Assembly: GCA_043743145.1 (NCBI GenBank)
Contig: JAYTXC010000018.1
Coordinates: 1-29,729, forward strand
Direction: 5' to 3'
Origin: JANYGA01 sp043743145
GTDB taxonomy: Bacteria; Vulcanimicrobiota; Vulcanimicrobiia; Vulcanimicrobiales; Vulcanimicrobiaceae
DNA length: 29,729 nt
Of the stretch, positions 1 to 6,749 are shown one piece after another. The first letter of the stretch is position 1; every line of letters begins with the position of its first letter. Below the pieces are notes generated by a model. The model did no database searches, was not told the DNA's origin, and worked only from the letters and a program-made list of their open reading frames with translations. Made by a program: the position numbers and the translations under genes.

Positions 1-632
1 GAAGCGACGAGCGTCAGAATCGCGCCGCGGAAATAACCGCTTGCGAGTGGAACCGCCGAACTGAACGTACCATTCGTATCGGCAGTAACGAGGTGGCGAC
101 TTAGGACCACATCGGGAAGTTCGGTTGTGAACGTTCCGATGAGCGTCAGGGTGATCGGCAGATTAGCCGGAGCTTTTCCACCTACGGCGAGCGCCTGTTG
201 GCCGGCGATTTGCGTGACTGTGAGGTCCGTAATCGCGCCTCGGACGCTTGCGATTCGCGCTGGCGCCACGGGATTCGTGACGACGATCGCGCGATCGCTT
301 ACCGTAGCAGCAGGGTATTTTATCGCGATTTGGCGGAGACGAGCGACGAGCGACTCAGAGATATAGATGTCACTGAGTGCGAATCGCGGCGCCGATCCGT
401 CCATTGCTTCGGTTCGATCGTTGACGTCGAAGAGGCGTTCTCCCGGACGAATGACGATCGTCACACCGGGCCGAGTCAGCGCTGCTGCATCCTCGGGTCC
501 GAGGTAACTGTAGGCGTACCCAAGATCGGCTGCCACTTTCATGAGCGCCCGATCTTGTGCGGCAAGGGTGAACGACGACGGCGTCATGATTGCGACGCTG
601 ACGGCGAGAACCCCAATCGAGAAACGATTCAC
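1..632 (-). CDS. Secreted protein with stalk-like N-terminal domain (partial)
   Basis: The reverse strand is open from a GTG at 632-630 to the window edge (210 codons, no stop), so the C-terminus is missing. A strong GGAGG (plus 642-646) sits 9 nt before the GTG and decides the start. Residues 1-25 form a Sec signal peptide (MNRFSIGVLAVSVAIM, then a small-residue cleavage region). Residues of about 30-105 resemble a copper-amine-oxidase-N-terminal ('stalk') repeat: a GYAYSYLGPED segment, a TIVIRPGERLFDVNDR strand pair, then a P-rich link to a helix (SESLVARLRQIA). The remainder is beta-rich and Ig-like. It is probably exported to the cell surface or wall. It is divergent from the secretin gene and may share its promoter region. 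The stalk-domain assignment is by eye; the substrate or function is unknown. Confidence 0.7.
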   Translation of the reverse strand, partial: MNRFSIGVLAVSVAIMTPSSFTLAAQDRALMKVAADLGYAYSYLGPEDAAALTRPGVTIVIRPGERLFDVNDRTEAMDGSAPRFALSDIYISESLVARLRQIAIKYPAATVSDRAIVVTNPVAPARIASVRGAITDLTVTQIAGQQALAVGGKAPANLPITLTLIGTFTTELPDVVLSRHLVTADTNGTFSSAVPLASGYFRGAILTLVA

Positions 633-698
633 TATAACTGACCTCCGCATGCTGATGGTATCGGCTTCTAATTCTGTGGTGCAACGTGTCCGAAGAAG

Positions 699-726
699 AT
701 TTTACAGGACGAGTACGCGGTGTTGA
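699..726 (-). promoter_or_regulatory. Candidate promoter for the stalk-domain gene
   Basis: On the minus strand a TCAACA (-35-like, plus 721-726) and a TAAAAT (-10-like, plus 699-704) are 16 nt apart and would give a leader of about 60 nt. On the plus strand the same place holds TTGACT (723-728), but only a poor -10 (CATCTA, 746-751) lies downstream, so a divergent promoter for the secretin is less certain. Motif match only. Confidence 0.35.
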
Positions 727-805
727 CTCGTTAACGCCGATAACCCATCTACAACCCTTTCGAGCGTTCCGGCCTCGGACATTAGCCTTACAACACGGAG
801 ATGAC

Positions 806-2266
806 GTGATCGACTTTCGCACGCGTACGTATATGACGAGTGGCTTCGCAGCGCTCGCGCTTCTTTTCGGTAGCGCGCCCGCAGCGGCCGACTCCATTCA
901 AATACTGTCTATACAAACGGGACACTCGGTCATCGTCAACGCGACGGGACTCAGCCGGGTCGCCGTTGGTGACGGCCGCATTGCGGGTGTCGTTCCCGTT
1001 GGAACTTCGCAGCTCGTCATTAATGGAAAGTCCACGGGTCATACGACGATCTTCGTCTGGATGGGCCCGACGCGGACGACGTATGAAGTTACCGTTACCG
1101 AGCAAAGCTTCGACGATATCGCGAAGGTACTTCGCGCGGCGATTAACGAGACCAACGTTCAAGTCGTCGCGTTCAATTCCAACCTGATCGTCCGTGGTAC
1201 CGTCGCGGATTCGGCGGCTTTCAGTCACCTCACCGAGGTCCTCGAACGCTTTAAGGGCGCCAAATTCAGCTCGAGTGGGAGCGGCGGCGCGATCGTCAAC
1301 GCGGTCTCCGTCGCAAAGCCGCTCGGCAATATCCAAGACGAGCTCGCAGCCTTCCCCGGTACGCACGGTCTTCGTGTCGATCCCGACTCAAAAGGCAATG
1401 TGATCCTCAGCGGCAACGTGCGCGATCAAGCCGAATCGCAACAGATTCTCGATAAGATCAAAGGTCTCGCAGGCCCCTACCTCGCGACCGACGGGAAGGT
1501 GATCAATCGCCTTACCCTCGACCAACTGAGTCAAGTCGACATCAAAGTATACGTGCTCGAAGTCGACAATACGGCGCAATCGAGCCTCGGATTACGTCTT
1601 AATACGGGCGTCAATACATCTGTCACCAACGCGGCAGGCTCGACGGCTCAAACTTTCCAAATCTCGAATTCGCCGGCGCTGACGGCCGTCGAAAGCCTGC
1701 GAGTCACACAAGGAAGCAACCCGGGAATATTCGGGCCCTTCGCCCGCATCAGTCTGCTCGCGCCAACGCTCGACTTACTCATGCAAGAGGGCCACGCGAA
1801 ACTGCTCTCGTCGCCAAACCTCGTCGCTCAACCGGGCCAAGAAGCGACGTTCCTCGTCGGGGGCGAGATTCCGATTCCGGTATCGAACGGCCTCGGCACC
1901 GTTTCGATTACGTATAAAGAGTTCGGCGTTAAGCTGAACGTTACACCGACGATTTTGGGGAACGGCAGCGTCGAAGCAAAGATCACCCCGGAGATCTCCG
2001 ATCTCGATTTCGCCGACGGTATCACGCTCAACGGGTTCACCGTTCCCGCGCTCAAAACGAGCAAGATCTCCACGGACGTCATCACGCGCGATGGCGAATC
2101 AGTCGTCATGGGCGGATTGCTCCGTCGCCAAGAATCGAAGAACGTGCAGAAGTTCCCGATTCTCGGTAATCTGCCGATTCTCGGACCGCTCTTCCGCTCG
2201 ACGACCTATCAGAAAAACGAATCGGACGTCATCTTCGTGATGACCCCGACGATCGTGACACGCTAG
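806..2266 (+). CDS. CpaC/RcpA-type secretin (Tad/Flp pilus or type II-like outer-membrane channel)
   Basis: GTG at 806 is chosen over the longer open frame from 686 because GGAG (797-800) lies 5 nt upstream and the protein then begins with a clean signal peptide (VIDFRTRTYMTSGFAALALL, cleavage near residue 28). Residues 31-100 match the pilus-formation N-terminal domain found in CpaC/RcpA (HSVIVNATGLSRVAVGD, QLVINGKSTGHTTIFVW). Residues of about 105-170 look like a BON or ring-building domain. Residues of about 300-486 are the secretin barrel domain, with the VGGEIPIPV element, VVMGGLLRR and the signature KFPILGNLPILGPLFRS at about 449-465, ending in FVMTPTIVTR. Length (486 aa) is normal for CpaC. 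Secretins form multimeric outer-membrane pores for pilins or exoproteins. No other Tad genes are visible, so the partner machinery must lie elsewhere or be absent. It implies a diderm cell. Confidence 0.9.
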   Translation: MIDFRTRTYMTSGFAALALLFGSAPAAADSIQILSIQTGHSVIVNATGLSRVAVGDGRIAGVVPVGTSQLVINGKSTGHTTIFVWMGPTRTTYEVTVTEQSFDDIAKVLRAAINETNVQVVAFNSNLIVRGTVADSAAFSHLTEVLERFKGAKFSSSGSGGAIVNAVSVAKPLGNIQDELAAFPGTHGLRVDPDSKGNVILSGNVRDQAESQQILDKIKGLAGPYLATDGKVINRLTLDQLSQVDIKVYVLEVDNTAQSSLGLRLNTGVNTSVTNAAGSTAQTFQISNSPALTAVESLRVTQGSNPGIFGPFARISLLAPTLDLLMQEGHAKLLSSPNLVAQPGQEATFLVGGEIPIPVSNGLGTVSITYKEFGVKLNVTPTILGNGSVEAKITPEISDLDFADGITLNGFTVPALKTSKISTDVITRDGESVVMGGLLRRQESKNVQKFPILGNLPILGPLFRSTTYQKNESDVIFVMTPTIVTR

Positions 2267-2269
2267 AAC

Positions 2270-2890
2270 GTGACCTCGCACACACGATGCCACGTGGCGC
2301 GTGACATGTGGAATCGTCTCGGAGGTATCGTCGTAGCCGTGGCGTTCGCCGTGGTACCGACCACGGCAAACGCCAGCACGGATGTTCGGTCCGTGAACGG
2401 TGTTGAGATCATTACATTCGATCACGACGCCGCGGTGCCGTCTCTGCGTCCACGGCATCTGCGACCGACGGCAATACGTGCGACAGATCGCCACATCGCA
2501 GCGACGGCGCCGACCCCCGAGCTTCGCGGTGCATCGACCCTCGTTCGCAACGCGATGTTCTACGTCGGCACGCCATACGTTTGGGGCGGCTCGTCGCCCG
2601 GCGGTTTCGATTGTTCGGGCTTTATCTATTATCTCTACGCACAGCTCGGCATGCACATTCCGCGCACGGCGGATTATCAGTTTGCCGCCGGTCGAGCCGT
2701 CGTCGGCGATCCGTTACCGGGCGATCTCGTCTTTTTCCAAACCTACGATTACGGCGCGTCGCACGTCGGTCTCTATCTCGGGTCGGGTCGCTTTATTAAT
2801 TCGATCGGCGAAAACGTGCACATCGCTTCGTTCGCTTCGAATTACTTTCGCAGTCGCTATCTCGGAGCGCGCCGCTTCCTCTCGACTTAG
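2270..2890 (+). CDS. NlpC/P60-family cell-wall peptidase, secreted
   Basis: Begins 3 nt after the secretin stop, probably in the same transcript. The GTG at 2270 gives 206 aa; an in-frame ATG at 2306 (residue 13) gives a better signal peptide (MWNRLGGIVVAVAFAVVP, then ANA). Neither start has a clear ribosome binding site. The C-terminal half is an NlpC/P60 cysteine peptidase domain: YVWGGSSPGGFDCSGF with catalytic Cys115, GASHVGLYLG with His165, and RFINS where Asn177 takes the third catalytic position. The domain normally cleaves D-Glu-meso-DAP type bonds in peptidoglycan stem peptides. Residues 40-90 are a linker with no recognised wall-binding repeat. Its location behind a secretin suggests it may open the wall for secretin or pilus assembly; that link is inference. 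Confidence 0.9.
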   Translation: MTSHTRCHVARDMWNRLGGIVVAVAFAVVPTTANASTDVRSVNGVEIITFDHDAAVPSLRPRHLRPTAIRATDRHIAATAPTPELRGASTLVRNAMFYVGTPYVWGGSSPGGFDCSGFIYYLYAQLGMHIPRTADYQFAAGRAVVGDPLPGDLVFFQTYDYGASHVGLYLGSGRFINSIGENVHIASFASNYFRSRYLGARRFLST

Positions 2891-4149
2891 AGACTTTCCG
2901 CCGGCCGCAACGCGTGCCAGATTTCGCGCAAGAATGATGCCGCATCCATCACGAGTCCGATCGTTTGTGTCGATCCGCGGTCGGTGAGTTTCGTGACGCT
3001 CGCGGGATTGATGTCGACGCAGATGACCTTGCAACTCGACGGTAAGAGATTGCCAACGGCGATCGAGTGCAGCAGCGTGCAGACCATGAGCGCCATCCCG
3101 ATCTCCGGAACGTAGCGCCGCATCGCGCGCTGTGCCTCGATCACGTCGGTGAGGACGTCGGGCAGCGGGCCGTCGTCGCGAATCGACCCTGCGAGGACGA
3201 CGGGAATTTCGCGCGTATACGCCTCGTACATAATCCCGCTCGTGAGGAGACCACTCGCGATCGCAGGCGCGATTCCGCCGGCCGCTCGAATACGATTCAC
3301 CGTTCGCAGATGGTGTACGTGGCCTTCTTCAACCGGGAATGCGTCGTCGAGATTGACGCCGAGCGACGTTCCGAAGAATTGCGATTCGATATCGTGCACC
3401 GCGAGCGCGTTGCCCGCAAAAAGCGCGTCGATATACCCCGCGCGAATGAGTCGCTCGAGATATTTCCCCGCACCCGTATGCACGATCGCGGGACCGCCAA
3501 CGAGCAGGACGCGTTTTCCCGCGGCTCGTGTGTTGCTGAGCTCGCGCGCGACCTCGGCAATGAGCGATTCCTTCGGTTTCTCGCTCGATACGGCGCTCGA
3601 CATGAATTCGAAGACTTGCTTGCGGCGCGGTCGCTGCAACGCTTTGACCCGAACGCCCGCATGTCCGACCACAACCCCGTCTCCGCCACGCACGTCCGAC
3701 GGGGCGACCGTCGTCGCACTCCCCGCATCGATGACGATCGCGCAGTCCATTTCGGGCAGTGCGACCGGGATCCAATCGCCATCGACCCGAACTTCGGTCT
3801 CGAGATTGGTCGTCGCGTAGAACGCGTCGGGGAGCACGCCGTCGCGCGGTGCCGGCTCGAGGCTCGCGTCGGTGTCGTCCGCAACGATCGCCCCGATGTC
3901 ACGGAGTTTGTCCAGGAGCTCGTCGAGATGTTCGTCCGTATCCGCTTCGATCCGCAAGCGCGCGGTGCTCGGTTCGGTCGCCGTCTTGCCCACGGCAAAG
4001 TTATCGATCGTGTAACGCGCGAACTCGTTATCCATGATGATCTCGAGCACGCGACCGAACACGCCCGAGTCGAGAATATGACCGCGCAATTCGATCTCGC
4101 GAACGCAGGGTCGCGCGTCGCTCGTCATTTCGTTCATCGTATCGGACAT
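2887..4149 (-). CDS. TIGR00300-family protein (archaeal-type ornithine cyclodeaminase / AgrE C-terminal-like)
   Basis: 420 aa. Residues of about 15-115 match the 'LOR/SDH' conserved domain (REIELRGHILDSGVFGRVLEIIMD, YTIDNFAVGKTATEPSTA). Residues of about 120-415 are the NAD-binding part, with GGPAIVHTGAG (218-228) and AGNALAVHDIESQFFGTSLG (245-264), the latter highly characteristic of this family. Characterised relatives convert ornithine to proline and ammonia (archaeal OCD, the C-terminal domain of cyanobacterial AgrE/ArgZ). This copy lacks the arginine dihydrolase half of AgrE, so arginine is not its direct substrate. The stop (TAA, complement of 2887-2889) overlaps the NlpC/P60 stop. The ATG at 4149-4147 shares one base with the divergent rsmI start. 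Substrate is by family only; a role in lysine or ornithine catabolism remains possible. Confidence 0.85.
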   Translation of the reverse strand: MSDTMNEMTSDARPCVREIELRGHILDSGVFGRVLEIIMDNEFARYTIDNFAVGKTATEPSTARLRIEADTDEHLDELLDKLRDIGAIVADDTDASLEPAPRDGVLPDAFYATTNLETEVRVDGDWIPVALPEMDCAIVIDAGSATTVAPSDVRGGDGVVVGHAGVRVKALQRPRRKQVFEFMSSAVSSEKPKESLIAEVARELSNTRAAGKRVLLVGGPAIVHTGAGKYLERLIRAGYIDALFAGNALAVHDIESQFFGTSLGVNLDDAFPVEEGHVHHLRTVNRIRAAGGIAPAIASGLLTSGIMYEAYTREIPVVLAGSIRDDGPLPDVLTDVIEAQRAMRRYVPEIGMALMVCTLLHSIAVGNLLPSSCKVICVDINPASVTKLTDRGSTQTIGLVMDAASFLREIWHALRPAESL

Positions 4150-4982
4150 TGAGCCTCACGTTCGTTCCCACGCCGCTTGGCAACCTCCGCGACATCACGC
4201 TCCGCGCACTCGACGTTTTGCGCGATTGCGATCTCCTCGTCGCGGAAGACACGCGCGTCGCGAAACGTCTGCTTTCGGCGCTCGATCTGCCGGGGAAAGA
4301 ACTGTGGAGCTATCGCGAACAGAATGCCGCGGGTGCGACCGCGGCAATTGTCGATCGCGCGCGCATCGACGCGGTCGCCGTCGTTACCGATGCGGGCACG
4401 CCCGGTATCTCTGATCCCGGCTGCGGGCTCGTCATTGCCGCGCGCGAGGCGGGCGTCGCGATCGAAGTCCTGCCGGGGCCCAGCGCCTTCGTGTGTGCGC
4501 TCGTACTTTCCGGCTTTCCCGTCACTCGATTCGCCTTCGACGGCTTTATCGCGCGCGCGACCGGCGAGCGCGAACGCCAGCTTCGCGAGGCGCTCGCGAG
4601 CGGCCGGACAACCGCGTTTTACGAGGCGCCCGGGCGCATCGCCGCAACGCTCGAAACGCTCGCTTCCCTCGCACCGCGAGTCCGCGTTTTCGTAGCTCGC
4701 GAGTTGACGAAACGCTTCGAAGAACAACTCATCGGAACGCCGAGCGAGGTCGCACACGCGCTGGCAAGACCCGTGCGCGGCGAGATCGTCCTCGTCGTCG
4801 CACCTCACGCAAGCGATCGAACCGTACCCGAAGCATCGGCCGTAGACGACGCAATCGATGCAGCGCTCGCCAGCGGTATCGCGCTATCGGCGCTTGCAAA
4901 AAGCCTCGCGAAGCGCGGCTTCGGAACGCGCGCCGGAATCTATCGTCGAGCGAGCGACCGCAAAGCGAATGCGGTGGCATAA
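4149..4982 (+). CDS. rsmI: 16S rRNA 2'-O-ribose C1402 methyltransferase RsmI
   Basis: 277 aa, the usual family length. It methylates the ribose of C1402 in 16S rRNA using SAM and acts in the cytoplasm. Family motifs: VPTPLGNLRDITLRALDVL (6-24), AEDTR (32-36), VVTDAGTPGISDPGCG (78-93), LPGPSAF (108-114) and GRTTAFYEAPGRIAATLETL (about 152-171). The C-terminal small domain ends SLAKRGFGTRAGIYRRA. The start is TTG at 4149; it cannot lie much upstream because the beta strand before PTPLGNL begins at residue 3. There is no Shine-Dalgarno and no spacer from the divergent ocd-like gene, so promoter elements must sit inside the neighbour's coding sequence or the messages are leaderless. The stop is 5 nt from the stop of the convergent GT-C gene. 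Confidence 0.95.
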   Translation: MSLTFVPTPLGNLRDITLRALDVLRDCDLLVAEDTRVAKRLLSALDLPGKELWSYREQNAAGATAAIVDRARIDAVAVVTDAGTPGISDPGCGLVIAAREAGVAIEVLPGPSAFVCALVLSGFPVTRFAFDGFIARATGERERQLREALASGRTTAFYEAPGRIAATLETLASLAPRVRVFVARELTKRFEEQLIGTPSEVAHALARPVRGEIVLVVAPHASDRTVPEASAVDDAIDAALASGIALSALAKSLAKRGFGTRAGIYRRASDRKANAVA

Positions 4983-4987
4983 CGTGT

Positions 4988-6379
4988 TTATTGAGGCGTT
5001 GGAATCGTCGCTTTCGAGCGACCCCGCAGACATGCACGAATGGTAACGATGACGGCAAGCAAACTGAACGCGAGCGCTGCAAAATCGCGAAATGCCGTCC
5101 AGGCGTAGGTAAAGCCGGAGAGCAACCCCACGCAGAATGGTAAAGCAATTAAAAATGGTGCGAGTGCGCCGGCGCGATCGGCGATCGGGATACCCCACGC
5201 GAGATACCACGGAAAAGGGAGGACGCCCATGCTCATCGCGACCGCTGCCGTGCCGGCAGCGACGCGTCCCAACCAAATGACACGCAGAAAACTCAGCCCG
5301 AGTACCACGTTGCAAGCGACGTGCGTGTTGTTCAATAACTGATTCGTGGCCGAATGCATGTCGCTTTGATATGCGATGGCTCCGAGATATGTTGGGCCGG
5401 CCCACGCAATCGAGATTCCCAGCGCCGAAAGCACGATGGCGACGCAAGCGAGCACGCGTTGGAGCGGCGTCGCGCCCGGAACGACCGAAATGATTCCAAC
5501 GATGAGAAACGGCAGCTTGATACATCCCGCCGCGACGATGCAGGCCGCGCGCAATACCGGTGTGCGTACGACACATATCGCGAGTAAGAGCGTCACGACG
5601 CCCAAAATATCGTTGTGTCCGTCGATGACGAACTCTTCAATAAGCGCCGGGTTGAGCGCAAAAGCCGCAGCAACATCGATCCTACCCGAAGCTCGCGCAA
5701 TGAGTACGCTTCCGAGTGCCATTAATACCGCGTTGAACGCGCGAAGCGAGAAGATCGTCGACGATACGTCCGTTGCAAACGATGTGACGAGCGTCGTTAT
5801 ACCAAGCCAAAGCGGTCCGTAGGGACATGGCAACAGCGGGAATCCCCACATGACGTGAATGAAGTGGTAATCACCGGTTAATTCGCGATTAAGCGGATGA
5901 TAAGCCGCAAGGCCGAGCTTGATGAACCCGACGTATGCATACACGTCCGAACTCTTGAGCGTATGATCCGCAAGTGCGATCGCGATCATTGCGGTAAACG
6001 TGACGATAACGAGCGTCGTCGATCGCCGTTTGTGGCGATACGCGCGTACTACGAGGACGACGAGGCCCACGAGCAGAGACTGCACGACGCTCAAAAGCAA
6101 TGCGAGATCGCTAGCTACCCAACTATGAGAGTTGCCGTCGATCAACATCACGTAATCGTGCCTCAGCGCCTCGGGCGCGACGGGTTGCGTGCTATAGACG
6201 TAACCATCGATCATCGCGCGAGCGGCGACCGAAAGCAATAAGCCCGCGCAGGCGGCAACGAGCGTCGTAAACTTATGAAACTCGGCGCGGTCGAGCAGGA
6301 CACGACACTCGCGAACGAGCGCCTCCCGGTATTGGAGTATGATGCCGACCACGAGAAGCACGACGTAACTTAAAAGCAC
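4988..6379 (-). CDS. GT-C-fold polytopic membrane glycosyltransferase (GT87/mannosyltransferase-like)
   Basis: 463 aa with about 11-12 hydrophobic helices. The second extracytoplasmic loop carries KSSDVYAYVGFIKLG followed by a YHPLNR element and PCPYGPLW. This is the arrangement of GT-C enzymes that use polyprenyl-phosphate sugars (acidic D in DVYAY, 'P-YGPLW' loop). LNPALIEEFVIDGHNDIL is also typical of this type. It probably transfers a mannose or other hexose on the outer face of the inner membrane to a lipid or glycan. The GTG start at 6379 has GGGG 5 nt upstream and is the first start after an in-frame stop. A possible minus-strand terminator lies 33-70 bp upstream of it. Acceptor and sugar are unknown. 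Confidence 0.75.
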   Translation of the reverse strand: MLLSYVVLLVVGIILQYREALVRECRVLLDRAEFHKFTTLVAACAGLLLSVAARAMIDGYVYSTQPVAPEALRHDYVMLIDGNSHSWVASDLALLLSVVQSLLVGLVVLVVRAYRHKRRSTTLVIVTFTAMIAIALADHTLKSSDVYAYVGFIKLGLAAYHPLNRELTGDYHFIHVMWGFPLLPCPYGPLWLGITTLVTSFATDVSSTIFSLRAFNAVLMALGSVLIARASGRIDVAAAFALNPALIEEFVIDGHNDILGVVTLLLAICVVRTPVLRAACIVAAGCIKLPFLIVGIISVVPGATPLQRVLACVAIVLSALGISIAWAGPTYLGAIAYQSDMHSATNQLLNNTHVACNVVLGLSFLRVIWLGRVAAGTAAVAMSMGVLPFPWYLAWGIPIADRAGALAPFLIALPFCVGLLSGFTYAWTAFRDFAALAFSLLAVIVTIRACLRGRSKATIPTPQ

Positions 6380-6749
6380 GGCTGCCCCGGCGACATTACG
6401 ATCTCTTCACGAAAAAAACAGAAGCCGATCGCTGATCGCGAACCGACTTTGCCCGAGGCGAGATCAGCACGGAAACGTGGCCTGAGAACCCCAGATCGGC
6501 AAGGAGAGCCTCCATTTAATCAGAGGCGGTACCTGGTCGCGGTATGACCATGCAAATCGCGCCCGAGTCGGACACACAACCGTCGGTCGCCGCACCGCGA
6601 CACGCGAAAGCCGACCCTCGCCGGATATCATAATTTCGTGACCAAGCGAGCACGCTGGCCAACGTGGCACGCACGTTTGTACGCCATACTCCTTGATTCG
6701 GTCGCTTTGCGCTCAATCTTGATCGCCGCAGGCTGCGGGTGTTTGCCGC
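6380..6749. other. 370-bp divergent spacer with RNA-like secondary structure
   Basis: No credible gene is seen. The densest structure is at 6430-6560. GCTGATC (6431-6437) pairs with GATCAGC further on, at about 6462-6468. CACG-GAAA-CGTG forms a GNRA tetraloop hairpin at about 6468-6479 when read on plus. GCCTC (6508-6512) can pair with either GAGGC at 6455-6459 or GAGGC at 6523-6527. TGGTC and GACCA form a 5-bp hairpin at about 6534-6550. Two mutually exclusive partners for one segment is typical of a switch or leader, but I recognise no known riboswitch class. A GCGGTACC at about 6526-6533 resembles a T-box tRNA-binding bulge but has C where the invariant U should be. Confidence 0.45.
6412..6450 (-). 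terminator. Possible rho-independent terminator or attenuator upstream of the GT-C gene
   Basis: Read on the minus strand, AGTCGGTTCGC and GCGATCGGCT form an imperfect hairpin of about 10 bp (one bulge, two G-U pairs, loop GATCA). TCTG and seven T residues (plus 6412-6418) follow. It points toward the glycosyltransferase start at 6379. It could end a small RNA made from the spacer, or attenuate the gene. Folding was judged by eye. Confidence 0.4.

Noticed and set aside
370..897. Minus-strand open frame of 175 codons
   Set aside because: It runs antisense to the secretin start and out of frame with the stalk-domain gene; Arg/Ser-rich with no family features.
3067..4152. Plus-strand open frame of 361 codons
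   Set aside because: Complete shadow of the ocd-like gene; Arg/Asp-rich composition typical of antisense frames in GC-rich DNA.
6480..6560. Known riboswitch (TPP, SAM, cobalamin) before metG
   Set aside because: A CTGAGA occurs, but none of the other conserved core sequences of these classes follow at the right distances.
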